Of a DNA stretch of 38,616 nucleotides, positions 8,686 to 18,512 are shown piece after piece. Location: positions 1 through 38,616 of the forward strand of contig MGPB01000005.1 in NCBI GenBank assembly GCA_001795455.1. The letters run 5' to 3'. Each line of letters opens with the position of its first letter. Positions within the stretch are counted from its first letter, which is position 1. The DNA is from Curvibacter sp. GWA2_63_95. GTDB taxonomy: Bacteria > Pseudomonadota > Gammaproteobacteria > Burkholderiales > Burkholderiaceae_C. A program made the translations under genes and the position numbers. Under the pieces are notes generated by a model that saw only the letters and a program-made list of their open reading frames with translations, was not told the DNA's origin and made no database searches.

Positions 8686-9177
8686 ATGAAACACATCATT
8701 GCAGTTTTGCTGGAAAACGAGCCTGGCGCTCTGTCCCGTGTGGTGGGCCTGTTTTCGGCCCGCGGTTACAACATTGAGTCTTTGACCGTGGCACCCACGG
8801 AAGATCCAAGCCTGTCGCGCATGACCATCCAGACCACCGGTTCGGACGACGTGATTGAGCAAATCACCAAGCACCTGAACCGTTTGATTGAAGTCGTGAA
8901 GGTGGTGGACCTGACCGAGGGAGCCTACATCGAGCGCGAGCTCATGATGGTCAAGGTGCGTGCGGTCGGCAAGGAGCGCGAAGAGATGAAACGTATGGCG
9001 GACATCTTCCGTGGTCGCATCATTGATGTCACCGAGAAGAGTTACACGATTGAACTCACAGGCGACCAATCCAAGAACGATGCATTTCTCGAAGCCATCG
9101 AGCGTGCGGCGATTTTGGAGACCGTGCGTACGGGCTCCAGCGGCATCGGCCGTGGTGAGAGAATCCTGCGGGTTTGA
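8686..9177 (+). CDS. ilvH: Acetolactate synthase, small (regulatory) subunit
   Basis: 163 residues. The protein starts at the ATG at 8686 (MKHIIAVLLENEPGALSRVV), preceded by a purine-rich GAGGAA; an upstream GTG in frame lacks support. The N-terminal ACT domain carries the NEPGALSRVVGLFSARGYNI signature that binds the feedback inhibitor valine. The C-terminal half (EREEMKRMADIFRGRIIDVT...YTIELTG) is the second ACT-like domain. It associates with IlvB and raises its activity and valine sensitivity. Confidence 0.97.
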   Translation: MKHIIAVLLENEPGALSRVVGLFSARGYNIESLTVAPTEDPSLSRMTIQTTGSDDVIEQITKHLNRLIEVVKVVDLTEGAYIERELMMVKVRAVGKEREEMKRMADIFRGRIIDVTEKSYTIELTGDQSKNDAFLEAIERAAILETVRTGSSGIGRGERILRV

Positions 9178-9197
9178 CAGTTCAGTCCGTGCGCGCG

Positions 9198-10320
<1,123 letters not shown>

Positions 10321-10337
10321 TGTTTGCGTGAGATGTG

Positions 10338-10368
10338 AAAAGGCCACCTCGGTGGCCTTTTCCTTTTA
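10338..10368 (+). terminator. Intrinsic terminator after ilvC
   Basis: An 11-bp stem, AAAAGGCCACC / GGTGGCCTTTT with a TC loop, begins 18 bp after the ilvC stop and continues into a T-rich tail (TTTTCCTTTT). Confidence 0.92.
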
Positions 10369-10482
10369 TGGGACTTGTGTTTTTTGCTTGCTTGGGCTGG
10401 CTTACACTGGCGTGTGTTGGTGGTGTTGGGCCTTCCTGGATCAATGGGATCAGGTGCGCCTTGCGCTGATCGAGGAGAAACT

Positions 10483-11316
10483 ATGCATGACGGTTCTGAT
10501 TTAAAAGACAACGGCACAGAGGGTGTTGTCATTCGCAAGCGGCGCAAGGGCATTTATGTACTGCCCAATTTGTTCACGCTGGCTGCTTTGTTTGGCGGGT
10601 TTTATGCCATTGTGATGGCGATGAACGACCGTTACGATTTGGCTGCCGTGGGCATTTTTTGCGCCATGGTGCTGGACAGTCTGGATGGCCGTGTGGCCCG
10701 CATGACCAACACGCAAAGTGCGTTTGGCGAACAGATGGACTCCTTGTCTGACATGGTGTCTTTTGGTGCCGCCCCCGCCCTGATTGCGTATGAGTGGGCC
10801 TTGCGTGGTTTGGGGCGCTGGGGCTGGTTTGCCGCATTTGTGTACTGCGCATGTGCAGCCTTGCGTTTGGCACGTTTCAACGTCAACACGACCGTGGTGG
10901 ACAAGCGCTACTTTCAGGGGCTGCCTTCACCAGCGGCAGCAGCGCTGGTGGCTGGGTTTATTTGGCTGATGACCGAATCAGGCGTCAAGGGCACCGAAAC
11001 CTTGTGGGGCATCTCCATTCCATGGCTGACCTTTGCTCTGGCGCTGTACGCAGGGCTCACCATGGTGACCAATGTGCCTTTCTATAGCTTCAAGGACGTC
11101 AGCATGAAGAAGAGCGTGCCTTTTGCGGTGATCGTGTTGATTGCCCTGGGCATTGCCGTCATCAACATTGATCCGCCCACCGTGATGTTTGGCGTGTTTG
11201 TGGTGTACGGACTGAGCGGCTATGTGGTCTACGCCGTGCGTCGGGCTCGTGGTGTGCGCACCAGCGTGATCAGCACTTCGACTGACGAACCCGAAGAGCG
11301 CGGCTTGCACATGTAA
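10483..11316 (+). CDS. pssA: CDP-diacylglycerol-serine O-phosphatidyltransferase
   Basis: 277 residues from the ATG at 10483, which has GAGGAG 5 bp upstream; an earlier in-frame start at 10375 would fall in the terminator region. This integral membrane enzyme makes phosphatidylserine from CDP-diacylglycerol and serine, the precursor of phosphatidylethanolamine. The CDP-alcohol phosphotransferase signature DG..AR........G...D...D is complete in [20 protein letters not shown] followed by MDSLSD. Several membrane helices follow, and the tail is hydrophilic. It lies 23 bp upstream of leuA on the same strand. Confidence 0.95.
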   Translation: MHDGSDLKDNGTEGVVIRKRRKGIYVLPNLFTLAALFGGFYAIVMAMNDRYDLAAVGIFCAMVLDSLDGRVARMTNTQSAFGEQMDSLSDMVSFGAAPALIAYEWALRGLGRWGWFAAFVYCACAALRLARFNVNTTVVDKRYFQGLPSPAAAALVAGFIWLMTESGVKGTETLWGISIPWLTFALALYAGLTMVTNVPFYSFKDVSMKKSVPFAVIVLIALGIAVINIDPPTVMFGVFVVYGLSGYVVYAVRRARGVRTSVISTSTDEPEERGLHM

Positions 11317-11339
11317 TTGGAAGAACAAGGAGACTGGGT

Positions 11340-12878
11340 ATGGCAGACAAACTGATCATTTTTGACACCACTTTGCGCGATGGAGAGCAGTCTCCCGGCG
11401 CCTCTATGACCCGTGATGAAAAGCTGCGTATTGCGCGCCAGCTGGAGCGTCTGAAGGTGGACGTGATCGAGGCCGGTTTTGCGGCCAGTTCGAACGGGGA
11501 TTTTGAGGCGGTGCAGTTGATCGCGAACACCATCAAGGATTCGACCATCTGCTCCCTGTCGCGAGCCAATGACCGTGACATTTCCCGTGCTGCGGAAGCA
11601 CTCAAAGGTGCCAACAGCGCGCGTATCCACACCTTCATTGCAACGTCACCCCTGCATATGGAGAAGAAGCTGCGCATGACACCCGACCAGGTGTTTGAGC
11701 AGGCCAAACAGTCAGTGCGTTTTGCCCGCAATTTGGTGGCGGACGTAGAGTTCAGTCCTGAGGACGGCTATCGCAGCGACGTGGACTTTTTGTGCCGCGT
11801 GTTGGAGGTTGTCATTGCCGAGGGCGCCACCACCATCAACGTACCCGACACCGTGGGCTACGCCATTCCCGAGCTGTATGGCAATTTCATCAAAACGCTG
11901 CGTGAACGCATTCCAAATTCTGACAAGGCTATTTGGTCAGTGCATTGCCATAACGATTTGGGCATGGCCGTGGCCAATTCGTTGGCTGGCGTGAAGATTG
12001 GCGGTGCGCGCCAGGTGGAGTGCACCATCAACGGCCTGGGGGAGCGTGCAGGCAATTGCAGCCTCGAGGAAATTGTGATGGCGGTGAAGACACGCCGCGA
12101 CTACTTTGGCCTGGACCTGGGAATCGACGCGACACATATCCTTGCTGCCAGCCGCATGGTCAGCCAGACCACAGGGTTCGTCGTGCAACCCAACAAAGCG
12201 GTGGTGGGAGCGAATGCATTTGCCCATGCCTCTGGCATCCACCAGGATGGTGTGCTCAAGGCGCGCGACACCTACGAAATCATGCGCGCCGAGGATGTGG
12301 GCTGGACTGCCAACAAAATCGTGCTGGGCAAGCTCAGTGGTCGCAATGCCTTCAAGCAACGCCTGCAGGAGTTGGGAGTGCAGTTGGAGAGTGAGGCCGA
12401 AATCAATGCGGCTTTTGCCCGCTTCAAGGAGCTGGCAGATCGCAAGAGCGACATCTTTGACGAGGACATCCTCGCGCTGGTCAGTGACGATAGTGTGACC
12501 CCGGACAAGGAGCAGTACAGCTTTGTGTCCCTGTCGCAGCACAGCGAAACGGGCGAACGCCCGCATGCTGCGGTGGTGTTCACGGTGGCTGGCAAGGAGG
12601 TGAAGAGTGACTCGGACGGCAACGGCCCGGTCGATGCATCCCTGAAGGCCATTGAGGCCCATGTGCAGAGTGGGGCGGAGATGGTGCTGTACTCGGTGAA
12701 TGCCATCAGCGGCTCCACGGAGAGCCAGGGAGAGGTGACCGTGCGTCTGCAAAACAGTGGCCGTGTTGTCAATGGCGTGGGTTCGGACCCAGACATCGTG
12801 GTGGCCTCGGCCAAGGCGTATTTGAGTGCCTTGAACAAGCTGCAAAGCAAGTCAGACCGGGTTGCGGCCCAAGGATGA
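11340..12878 (+). CDS. leuA: 2-Isopropylmalate synthase
   Basis: A 512-residue enzyme committing 2-oxoisovalerate and acetyl-CoA to leucine. The TIM barrel opens with [20 protein letters not shown], which contains a metal-binding Asp, and [15 protein letters not shown] holds the metal-binding His pair. [14 protein letters not shown] and HASGIHQDG are the second family signature. The C-terminal LeuA dimer domain (about 370-500) binds leucine for feedback inhibition. An AAGGAG ribosome binding site precedes the ATG. Its place 23 bp behind pssA and after ilvBHC groups it with the branched-chain amino acid genes. Confidence 0.97.
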   Translation: MADKLIIFDTTLRDGEQSPGASMTRDEKLRIARQLERLKVDVIEAGFAASSNGDFEAVQLIANTIKDSTICSLSRANDRDISRAAEALKGANSARIHTFIATSPLHMEKKLRMTPDQVFEQAKQSVRFARNLVADVEFSPEDGYRSDVDFLCRVLEVVIAEGATTINVPDTVGYAIPELYGNFIKTLRERIPNSDKAIWSVHCHNDLGMAVANSLAGVKIGGARQVECTINGLGERAGNCSLEEIVMAVKTRRDYFGLDLGIDATHILAASRMVSQTTGFVVQPNKAVVGANAFAHASGIHQDGVLKARDTYEIMRAEDVGWTANKIVLGKLSGRNAFKQRLQELGVQLESEAEINAAFARFKELADRKSDIFDEDILALVSDDSVTPDKEQYSFVSLSQHSETGERPHAAVVFTVAGKEVKSDSDGNGPVDASLKAIEAHVQSGAEMVLYSVNAISGSTESQGEVTVRLQNSGRVVNGVGSDPDIVVASAKAYLSALNKLQSKSDRVAAQG

Positions 12879-13009
12879 AGGCCTGATTCAAAATATTCTT
12901 GAGGTTTGCCCTGCAAGTTGTTGATCTAACATAAGTTTTCTGTTTAAACTGTGTCCATAACTGTTGGGTGTGTAGGGAAATCCTGGTTTCCCTGCTTCTG
13001 GAAGGACTT

Positions 13010-14050
13010 ATGTTGAAACGCGGACTTATGCAGCTTTGTGTCGGTGGCTTGGTGGCTGCTTGCATGTTTTTGCCCCAAGATGGGTCGGCCGCCCAGCGCA
13101 AAAAGACGAGTGCCAGCCAAACCGTTGCCAAAAAATCCTTGGCAAAAAAAGCAACAGTCAAAAAAACTGCACGTCCCAAGATCATTCGCAAAGTGGTAGC
13201 TGCAGCGCCGGCTCGTCCGTCCTACGGGCAGTTGGCTGGTTTGCATGGCATGCAGGACGAGCTGGATCTCCGGTCCAGCGTGGCGTTGGTGGTGGACCAG
13301 GACACCAACGAGGTCTTGTTCAGCAAGAACGAATCGGCCGTGTTGCCGATTGCCTCCATTACCAAGCTGATGACTGGTGTGTTGATCAGTGAAGCCCAGT
13401 TGCCCATGGATGAAGTGATCACCATCACGCAGGCAGACGTGGATATGGAGAAGGGCAGTTCCTCGCGGCTGCGCGTGGGCACTGAACTGAGCCGTGGAGA
13501 ACTTCTGCATTTGGCGCTGATGGCGAGTGAGAACCGTGCCGCCCATGCCTTGGGTCGTACGTTTCCCGGTGGCTTGCAGCTGTTCGTCAACCAGATGAAC
13601 ATCAAAGCCAAATTGATGGGCATGCAAGACACCCGTTATGTAGAACCCACCGGCCTGTCCAGCAAAAACCAGTCCAGTGCCAAAGATTTGGCCACCCTGG
13701 TCAACTACGCCCACAGTGACCCGGTTTTGCGTGAACTCTCCACGTCCACCGGTTACCAGGTAGCGGTTGGCAACCGCACATTGCAGTACAACAACACCAA
13801 CCGCTTGGTCAAAAATCCTTCGTGGGACATTGGTTTGCAAAAAACCGGTTACATCACCGAAGCGGGTCAGTGCCTGGTTATGCAGGCCAAGGTGGCTGGG
13901 CGCAAGCTCATCATGGTGTTTTTGGATTCGGCAGGCAAACTCAGCCGAATCGGTGATGCAGAGCGAGTGCGCAAGTGGGTGGAGTCCAACCATACCCCTG
14001 CGGTACGCGCGGCGCCCTTGGCGAGCCGCGAACACGCACGCCGGGGTTAA
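13010..14050 (+). CDS. pbpG: D-alanyl-D-alanine endopeptidase, PBP7 type (peptidase S11)
   Basis: 346 residues from the ATG at 13010, with GGAAGGA upstream. A signal peptide is followed by a Lys/Ala-rich basic linker (about 30-65). The three penicillin-binding motifs are intact: SITK (nucleophile Ser116, Lys119), SEN (173-175) and KTG (278-280). VLPIASITKLMTGV and QKTGYITEAGQC are typical of the PBP7/DacA-like serine peptidases that cut peptide cross-links of periplasmic peptidoglycan. No amphipathic C-terminal anchor is evident. It is monocistronic, between leuA and a convergent iclR gene. Confidence 0.93.
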   Translation: MLKRGLMQLCVGGLVAACMFLPQDGSAAQRKKTSASQTVAKKSLAKKATVKKTARPKIIRKVVAAAPARPSYGQLAGLHGMQDELDLRSSVALVVDQDTNEVLFSKNESAVLPIASITKLMTGVLISEAQLPMDEVITITQADVDMEKGSSSRLRVGTELSRGELLHLALMASENRAAHALGRTFPGGLQLFVNQMNIKAKLMGMQDTRYVEPTGLSSKNQSSAKDLATLVNYAHSDPVLRELSTSTGYQVAVGNRTLQYNNTNRLVKNPSWDIGLQKTGYITEAGQCLVMQAKVAGRKLIMVFLDSAGKLSRIGDAERVRKWVESNHTPAVRAAPLASREHARRG

Positions 14051-14067
14051 GCAAAGTCTTGCCGTTT

Positions 14068-14098
14068 GGGCGCCGACTTGGCGCCTAGCCTCACTTTT
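14068..14098 (+). terminator. Weak hairpin after pbpG
   Basis: A GGCGCC stem, GACTT loop, GGCGCC (14069-14085) is followed after 8 bp by TTTTT. It begins 18 bp after the pbpG stop and runs into the end of the convergent iclR gene. The stem is only 6-7 bp and the T-run is displaced, so termination is uncertain. Confidence 0.4.
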
Positions 14099-14876
14099 TG
14101 TGGCCGCGGTACCCCAGCGTTTCTGATATCTGGCGGGCTGTGTCCTGCAGTTTGGGCAGCCAGTCCTCTTCCAGGCGGCCGGATGGAGCGGAAATTGACA
14201 GGCCTGCAACCAGCTTGGCCTGGTCGTCATAAATGCCGGCTGCCATGCAACGCACACCCAACTCCAACTCCTCGTTGTCGCTGGCCTGGCCATATTGGCG
14301 TACCTTCGAGAGCTCGCGCTCCAGCGTGTCCAAATCGGTAATACTGTTTTTGGTGTGGCCTTGCAGGCCTGTACGCGTCGCGTAGGCACGTGTGCGCTGG
14401 GGGTCATCTGCAGCCAGAAACAGCTTGCCCACCGAGGTCAGGTGCAGTGGGGCCCGGCCACCGATGGCTCGTACCACCTGCATGCCTGAGCGTTCGCTGT
14501 AGGCGCGTTCGACATAAATGATTTCATCCCCTTGGCGCATGCTCAAATTCACCGGTTGCTGGGTCAATTTGTGCAACTCCCGCATGGGGATCAGGGCGGC
14601 ATCACGGACATTCAAGCGTGCCTTGACCAAATTGCCCAACTCCAGCAAACGCATCCCAAGCCGGTAGCTGCCTGACTGTGGTCGGTCCACAAAGCGCCCA
14701 GCCACCAAGTCATTGAGAATTCGGTGCGTGGTCGATGGGTGCAAACCCGCCTTCTCGCTGATTTCCTTCAGGGGAATGGCGTCCTCGCGTGAGGCCAGCA
14801 CATCAATCAGAGTGAACATCCGTTCAATCACTTGCACCGTGGGGGTATTGGGCGGGTCGAGGTCTTTTTTTGTCAT
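14091..14876 (-). CDS. IclR family transcriptional regulator
   Basis: 261 residues. The N-terminal winged helix-turn-helix (about 12-70) shows PLKEISEKAGLHPSTTHRIL. The C-terminal effector domain has family residues such as IYVERAYSERSGMQVVRAIG, PLHLTSVGKLFLA and the Cys in LGVRCMAAGIYDDQAKLVAG. Such proteins bind small organic acids or aromatics. No metabolic gene lies next to it, so neither ligand nor target can be named. It ends 41 bp from pbpG, to which it is convergent. Confidence 0.93.
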   Translation of the reverse strand: MTKKDLDPPNTPTVQVIERMFTLIDVLASREDAIPLKEISEKAGLHPSTTHRILNDLVAGRFVDRPQSGSYRLGMRLLELGNLVKARLNVRDAALIPMRELHKLTQQPVNLSMRQGDEIIYVERAYSERSGMQVVRAIGGRAPLHLTSVGKLFLAADDPQRTRAYATRTGLQGHTKNSITDLDTLERELSKVRQYGQASDNEELELGVRCMAAGIYDDQAKLVAGLSISAPSGRLEEDWLPKLQDTARQISETLGYRGHKK

Positions 14877-14896
14877 AGTCGGTCAGTCACCCGATG

Positions 14897-15703
14897 TTAA
14901 CCCCCTGCCGGCCCGGCGGAGACTGGCGTGTGGTGCCCGGCAGACGCATTGGTGCGTTCTGACTCACCCGGGCCGGGCAGCCATTGGCCGTTTTGCAGCA
15001 GCTCATAGGGGCGGAACAGCGATTTGTAACGCATCTTGTTGCTTTGCTCGATCCAGTAGCCCAAGTAGACGTAGGGCAAGCCCAGGCGCTTGGCCTGGGC
15101 CAACTGCCACAGTACGTTAAAAGTGCCGTAGCTGGCCTGAACATCGGGTGAGAAAAAGGTGTAGACCGCAGAGATGCCATCGTCCAGCACATCGAGGATG
15201 GACACCATCTTGAGTTCCCCTGGGGCCTCCGTCATGGAGGGCTCCCGAAACTCGACCAGGCGCGAGTTCACCCGACTTTGCAGCAAAAACTGGACATACT
15301 GATCCACGCTATCTTCATCCATGCCGCCGCCAGCATGGCGGCTGGTTTGGTAGCGCAAGTACAGCGCGTAGTGCTCTGCCACAAAACCCAGTTTCAAAAC
15401 GCGAGCTTCCAGCCCGGCATGCTGCTTCCAGGCCCTGCGCTGGCTGCGTGTGGGGGTAAACCCCTCGGCCTTCACACGCAAGGGAGTGCACGCCTGGCAG
15501 CCGTCGCAATACGGGCGGTAGGTGAACATGCCACTGCGGCGGAAGCCCTTGGCGACCAACCCGGAGTACACCGTGTTGTCGATCAGATGGCTGGGGGTGG
15601 CAACCTGCGAGCGTGCCTGGCGCTCAGGCAGGTAGCTGCAGTCATACGGCGCCGTGGCATAAAACTGCAGGGCCTGGAGAGGGAGGTCGGTCAGGTCTGT
15701 CAT
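14897..15703 (-). CDS. bpt: Aspartate/glutamate leucyltransferase (Bpt)
   Basis: 268 residues. It transfers leucine from Leu-tRNA to proteins with N-terminal Asp or Glu, marking them for the ClpS/ClpAP N-end-rule route. Conserved blocks are [16 protein letters not shown], the Cys pairs of [25 protein letters not shown] and the C-terminal [20 protein letters not shown] with YLGYWI. This is the ATE1-related fold with the bacterial-type N-terminal Cys cluster. It starts 12 bp behind aat, and the pair forms an operon covering both classes of destabilising residues. Confidence 0.95.
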   Translation of the reverse strand: MTDLTDLPLQALQFYATAPYDCSYLPERQARSQVATPSHLIDNTVYSGLVAKGFRRSGMFTYRPYCDGCQACTPLRVKAEGFTPTRSQRRAWKQHAGLEARVLKLGFVAEHYALYLRYQTSRHAGGGMDEDSVDQYVQFLLQSRVNSRLVEFREPSMTEAPGELKMVSILDVLDDGISAVYTFFSPDVQASYGTFNVLWQLAQAKRLGLPYVYLGYWIEQSNKMRYKSLFRPYELLQNGQWLPGPGESERTNASAGHHTPVSAGPAGG

Positions 15704-15715
15704 GGAGGCAGGGCA

Positions 15716-16465
15716 TCAGGCAGACAAAAGTTCATGCCAGTATAGAGGCCTGAATGCCCAGTCGGGGGCGCTGGCATCTCGGGTCTGGCGCACATGCTCC
15801 AAAAAATCGGCGCGTGGCATTTCACGGGCCCCCAGTGACGCGAGGTGTGGTGTATTTTGCTGGCAGTCCACCATCTGGATACCCGCATGCCTGCAAAACG
15901 CGATGAGTGCCGCCAGCGCAATTTTGGAAGCATCAGTCTGGCGCATGAACATGGATTCACCGAATACCGCTTGCCCCAGGTTGACGCAATACAGCCCTCC
16001 CACCAGGACGCCGTCGCACCAGGTTTCCACACTGTGCGCCATGCCCAGCGCGTGCAGTTGGCTGTAGGCGGCCACCATCTTGTCCACGATCCAGGTTCCG
16101 GCCTGTCCACGGCGTGACGATTCCGCGCAGGCACGGATCACCTGGCCGAAAGCCGTGTCCATGCGGACCTCACAGCCGGGGGTCCGCAAAAAAGTATGCA
16201 AGGTCTTGCGCAAGGAGCGGTGCAGGCGAAAGTCCTGCACGCGCAGCACCATGCGTGGGTCGGGGCTCCACCAAAGAATGGGTTGCCCGTCACTGAACCA
16301 GGGAAACACCGCCTGGCTGTAGGCTGCTTGCAGCGTAGCGGGAGAGAGATCGGCGCCTGCGGCCAGCAGGCCAGGCGCGTCGCTGCCCGGGCCCCACGCG
16401 GTGCGTGTATCGGGGAAGGGCATGCCAGGGTCTAACCAGGGCAGGGGAGGCGTACGGTGGAGCAC
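15716..16465 (-). CDS. aat: Leucyl/phenylalanyl-tRNA-protein transferase
   Basis: 249 residues from a GTG at 16465. It adds Leu or Phe to proteins with N-terminal Arg or Lys, creating N-degrons. The family start PPLPWLDPGMPFPDTRTAWG is present, then LLAAGADLS, YSQAVFPWFSDGQPILWWSPDPR, GTWIVDKMVAAYSQLH, GVLVGGLYCVNLG and FGESMFM. The only nearby ATG in frame (inside LDPGMPF) would cut into this conserved start. An open frame continues upstream to 16618, but there it is only the antisense of tRNA-Pro, so the GTG is preferred. Confidence 0.95.
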   Translation of the reverse strand: MLHRTPPLPWLDPGMPFPDTRTAWGPGSDAPGLLAAGADLSPATLQAAYSQAVFPWFSDGQPILWWSPDPRMVLRVQDFRLHRSLRKTLHTFLRTPGCEVRMDTAFGQVIRACAESSRRGQAGTWIVDKMVAAYSQLHALGMAHSVETWCDGVLVGGLYCVNLGQAVFGESMFMRQTDASKIALAALIAFCRHAGIQMVDCQQNTPHLASLGAREMPRADFLEHVRQTRDASAPDWAFRPLYWHELLSA

Positions 16466-16537
16466 GGTGCAGAAAATAGCAATTAATTGGGGCTTGGGCC
16501 GAAGCAGTGCAGCTTCACAGGTTAGAATACCAGCTGT

Positions 16538-16614
16538 CGGCGTGTAGCGCAGCCTGGTAGCGCACCTGCTTTGGGAGCAGGGGGTCCAAGGTTCGAATCC
16601 TTGTACGCCGACCA
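16538..16614 (+). tRNA. tRNA-Pro (anticodon TGG)
   Basis: 77 nt with encoded CCA. Acceptor CGGCGTG pairs with TACGCCG; the anticodon stem CCTGC/GCAGG encloses TTTGGGA, which gives anticodon TGG; the T-loop is TTCGAAT. The discriminator is A followed by CCA. It is divergent from aat. Confidence 0.97.
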
Positions 16615-16625
16615 CCATTCAAGAA

Positions 16626-16667
16626 CAAAGGCCCCGTAGTGTTGTGACTGAGGGGCCTTTGTTTTTT
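16626..16667 (+). terminator. Intrinsic terminator between the two tRNA genes
   Basis: A 10-bp stem CAAAGGCCCC / GGGGCCTTTG (16626-16635 and 16652-16661) is followed by six T. The last T is directly adjacent to the first base of tRNA-Arg at 16668. Confidence 0.88.
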
Positions 16668-16744
16668 CTGTCCGTAGCTCAGTTGGATAGAGCAACAGCC
16701 TTCTAAGCTGTGGGTCGGGGGTTCGATCCCCTCCGGACAGGCCA
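16668..16744 (+). tRNA. tRNA-Arg (anticodon TCT)
   Basis: 77 nt with encoded CCA. Acceptor CTGTCCG pairs fully with CGGACAG, followed by discriminator G and CCA. T8-A9 are in place; the anticodon stem ACAGC/GCTGT encloses CTTCTAA, giving anticodon TCT; the T-loop is TTCGATC. The accessory region starts immediately behind its 3' end. tRNA-Arg genes are frequent island integration sites, but no repeated 3' end is visible in the window. Confidence 0.97.
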
Positions 16745-16784
16745 TTCGGCGTTCGGCATTCATCCCACTCATGTCACTGGAACC

Positions 16785-16984
16785 ATAACCGTGCCGCTTT
16801 GGCACGCTTATGCTTCCAATTCGGGGCGGCACGGATATGCTTCTTGAGCAGGGTTCAAACAAGTGCTCAATTCAGGCCTGAAAAGAGTAGTCAAGCGCTA
16901 GGAATTACGTAAGTAGCGCAGCTTCTGCCAATTGGTTTTTTCAAAACGGCACGCTTATGAGTAAAGCGGCACGGAATTGCTTCC
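16785..16984. repeat. Cluster of four CGGCACG(C/G)..TATG repeats
   Basis: GTGCCGCTTTGGCACGCTTA (16790 on, itself palindromic CGTGCC/GGCACG) is followed by GCGGCACGGATATGCTTC (about 16826), CGGCACGCTTATGAG (about 16947) and GCGGCACGGAATTGCTTCC (about 16965). The four units fall in two pairs about 140-150 bp apart. Multiple terminal repeats of this kind occur at the ends of some insertion sequences, but no transposase is present. Confidence 0.5.
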
Positions 16985-17218
16985 ACCTCTCCAAAAAAGC
17001 AAATTCACCATAACTTTCTCTCCAGTTGTGGCGGCGCAGGCACCCACTGGTAGCTTGAGCCTCGCAGACACTTTTGTTGGGATTAAATGCAATCGTCACT
17101 ATTGCTGGAGTCTGGCGATCTTGGGCCGTCAGTTAATAGGCCGACGCATCCGATCGCCTTCGGCGTCGGCTGAGCAGCGGCGTTGAACGTTCGTTTGTTG
17201 AGTAGCATTCGCCCGCAA

Positions 17219-17258
17219 CGGGCCCTGTGGCCGTTGGCAAATGACTACTTTCGGGTGA
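17219..17258 (+). repeat. GGGCCAGT...GAATGTCTGCT repeat family, divergent copy
   Basis: GGGCCCTGTGGCCGTTGGCA followed by AATGACTACTTTCGGGTGA. It is related to the copies at 19276, 23287 and 23686, most clearly to 23287 (GGCGAATGACTACT). Confidence 0.5.
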
Positions 17259-17304
17259 CACATTTTTCGTCTGCTCTGCCGTTTGGGAATGAGGCTTTGG
17301 AAGT

Positions 17305-17322
17305 TCACCCGTTTGGGGGATA
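17305..17322 (+). promoter_or_regulatory. C/G-block motif upstream of S1 protease
   Basis: TCACCCGTTTGGGGGATA, 142 bp upstream of the protease ATG. The identical core CACCCGTTTGGGGGAT occurs at 34257 in front of another accessory gene, and related palindromes lie at 19352 and 24605. A regulator-binding site is inferred, not shown. Confidence 0.4.
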
Positions 17323-17463
17323 TTGGAATCCATAGCGATCCCGGAAAATACGCAGCGCCCATGCCTGGCACCAACCAGCAACATCAGCCCCTAAGTTGTG
17401 AGTTGTGAAGCCATTTCATGTCGGCCGCGCGTATACAAGGTACTCTTGACTCCCAATTACTCC

Positions 17464-18183
17464 ATGAAAATCGCCATGCCACGCCCATCCAGCATCGTCT
17501 TTGCAATAGCCTGTGCATTGACCACCATACTGCCGTCTACGTCTTTTGCACAGGACATGTTGTCGGCCAGCTTAAACACAGTTCGGATCACTGATCCAAA
17601 AAAGGGGTGGGGTCACGGCGTTCGTATAGATGCAAACCACATACTGACCGCCGCACATGTAGTGGACGAATCTGCCGAAGGCACCCAGTTCACATTACTT
17701 GACACCAGCGCGCGGGATGCCGGCTTGGCCATGGTTGAAAAAATAGGACATCGAAAGCTCGTTGATCTCGCCCTATTGCGGATTACAAAGGACGATTTCA
17801 ATACGGAAGTATCCGCGCCTTTGAAAGTATGCAAGGACAATGTCAAGCCAGGCACGCCGCTTTTCGTGTTCTACGAAAACCGCGGACAGCATACACACGC
17901 GTCAGCTGATCAACCCCAATGGCACCTTGGGGTAGAGAGTGCAACAATGACTGAAGCGTTTTTCTCGCACGGCGTGTCCGGGGCAGCCGTATTTGATGTT
18001 GAAAAAAACTGTTTAGCCGGCATTGTGAGCCAACAACGTCTCACGAATTCGGATACGGCAGAGCAATGCCTTACTGACACGGTCAATAAGAAGCCCCTCT
18101 TGAAAGCCTGTAGTCTACTGATTGGAACCGTGTTTGTTCCTGCGCTCGACATAGGCACGTTCCTAGGACAGGAGCAATTCTGA
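17464..18183 (+). CDS. Secreted trypsin-like serine peptidase (S1 family)
   Basis: 239 residues from the ATG at 17464. A signal peptide ends near STSFAQD (residues 24-31), so the protein is exported. The chymotrypsin-fold triad is readable: His65 in ILTAAHVVDES, Asp101 in LVDLALLRI and Ser172 in HGVSGAAVFD. Two oxyanion-region glycines are conserved, although the usual GxSGGP is GVSGAA. There is no PDZ domain, unlike DegP/HtrA. The substrate is unknown. It is a single gene in the accessory region, and codon use looks more A+T-rich than in the core genes. Confidence 0.82.
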   Translation: MKIAMPRPSSIVFAIACALTTILPSTSFAQDMLSASLNTVRITDPKKGWGHGVRIDANHILTAAHVVDESAEGTQFTLLDTSARDAGLAMVEKIGHRKLVDLALLRITKDDFNTEVSAPLKVCKDNVKPGTPLFVFYENRGQHTHASADQPQWHLGVESATMTEAFFSHGVSGAAVFDVEKNCLAGIVSQQRLTNSDTAEQCLTDTVNKKPLLKACSLLIGTVFVPALDIGTFLGQEQF

Positions 18184-18341
18184 GCAGTAATAGTGACACC
18201 TTGGTCAAAGCGGCATGTGAGCTTTTAGACAAGATCGAATCGCATGGTGCAGCGGCCGTTTGAATTCTGCGCACATTGTTGACGTTGCACGCCGACGCAG
18301 CAACTAACTCTGGTAAACACAAGAATATCCGCTGTTAGTGG

Positions 18342-18512
18342 TCAGCAATTCCTGGAACAGATGGTCAGGTCAACCTGAATACGCACATACGCCAATACGG
18401 CCTCAGATTCCGCGTCCAAACACACTTGCTTACGCGAAGTGGCCGTAGCATCATGTTCTGCCTTGACCCCAGCGCCCGGAGCCCGCGTCCTTTTCTGCAC
18501 GGAGTCCGTCAT
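18342..18512 (-). CDS. Small third gene of the higBA operon (56 aa)
   Basis: The ATG at 18512 overlaps the higA stop in an ATGA, so the gene is translationally coupled to the antitoxin. The product begins MTDSVQKRTRAPGAGVKAEH and continues with a SRKQVCLDAESEAVLAYVR segment. RAPGAG plus a V-x-LDAES strand-helix resembles the start of small ribbon-helix-helix-like proteins that carry an 'R.PGAGRK' tail; the C-terminal half of such a domain seems to be missing or altered. Function is unknown. The ATGA coupling is the strongest reason to accept the gene. Confidence 0.55.
   Translation of the reverse strand: MTDSVQKRTRAPGAGVKAEHDATATSRKQVCLDAESEAVLAYVRIQVDLTICSRNC

Larger units (their letters stand above)
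16745..17463. other. 719-bp non-coding stretch behind tRNA-Arg
   Basis: No convincing gene. It holds the cluster of CGGCACG..TATG repeats (16785-16984), a hairpin GCCGACGC/GCGTCGGC (17140-17170), one copy of the GGGCC...AATGACTACTTTC repeat (17219-17258) and a TCACCCGTTTGGGGGATA motif (17305-17322). Open frames here are short and unlike any family I know. It probably marks the edge of the accessory region. Confidence 0.6.

Noticed and set aside
16466..16618. N-terminal extension of aat up to 16618
   Set aside because: The added residues are the translation of the antisense strand of tRNA-Pro, a well-known annotation artefact.
17140..17170. Integron attC-like hairpin (GCCGACGC/GCGTCGGC)
   Set aside because: There is no GTTRRRY core site at the expected ends and no integrase; the resemblance is limited to the stem.
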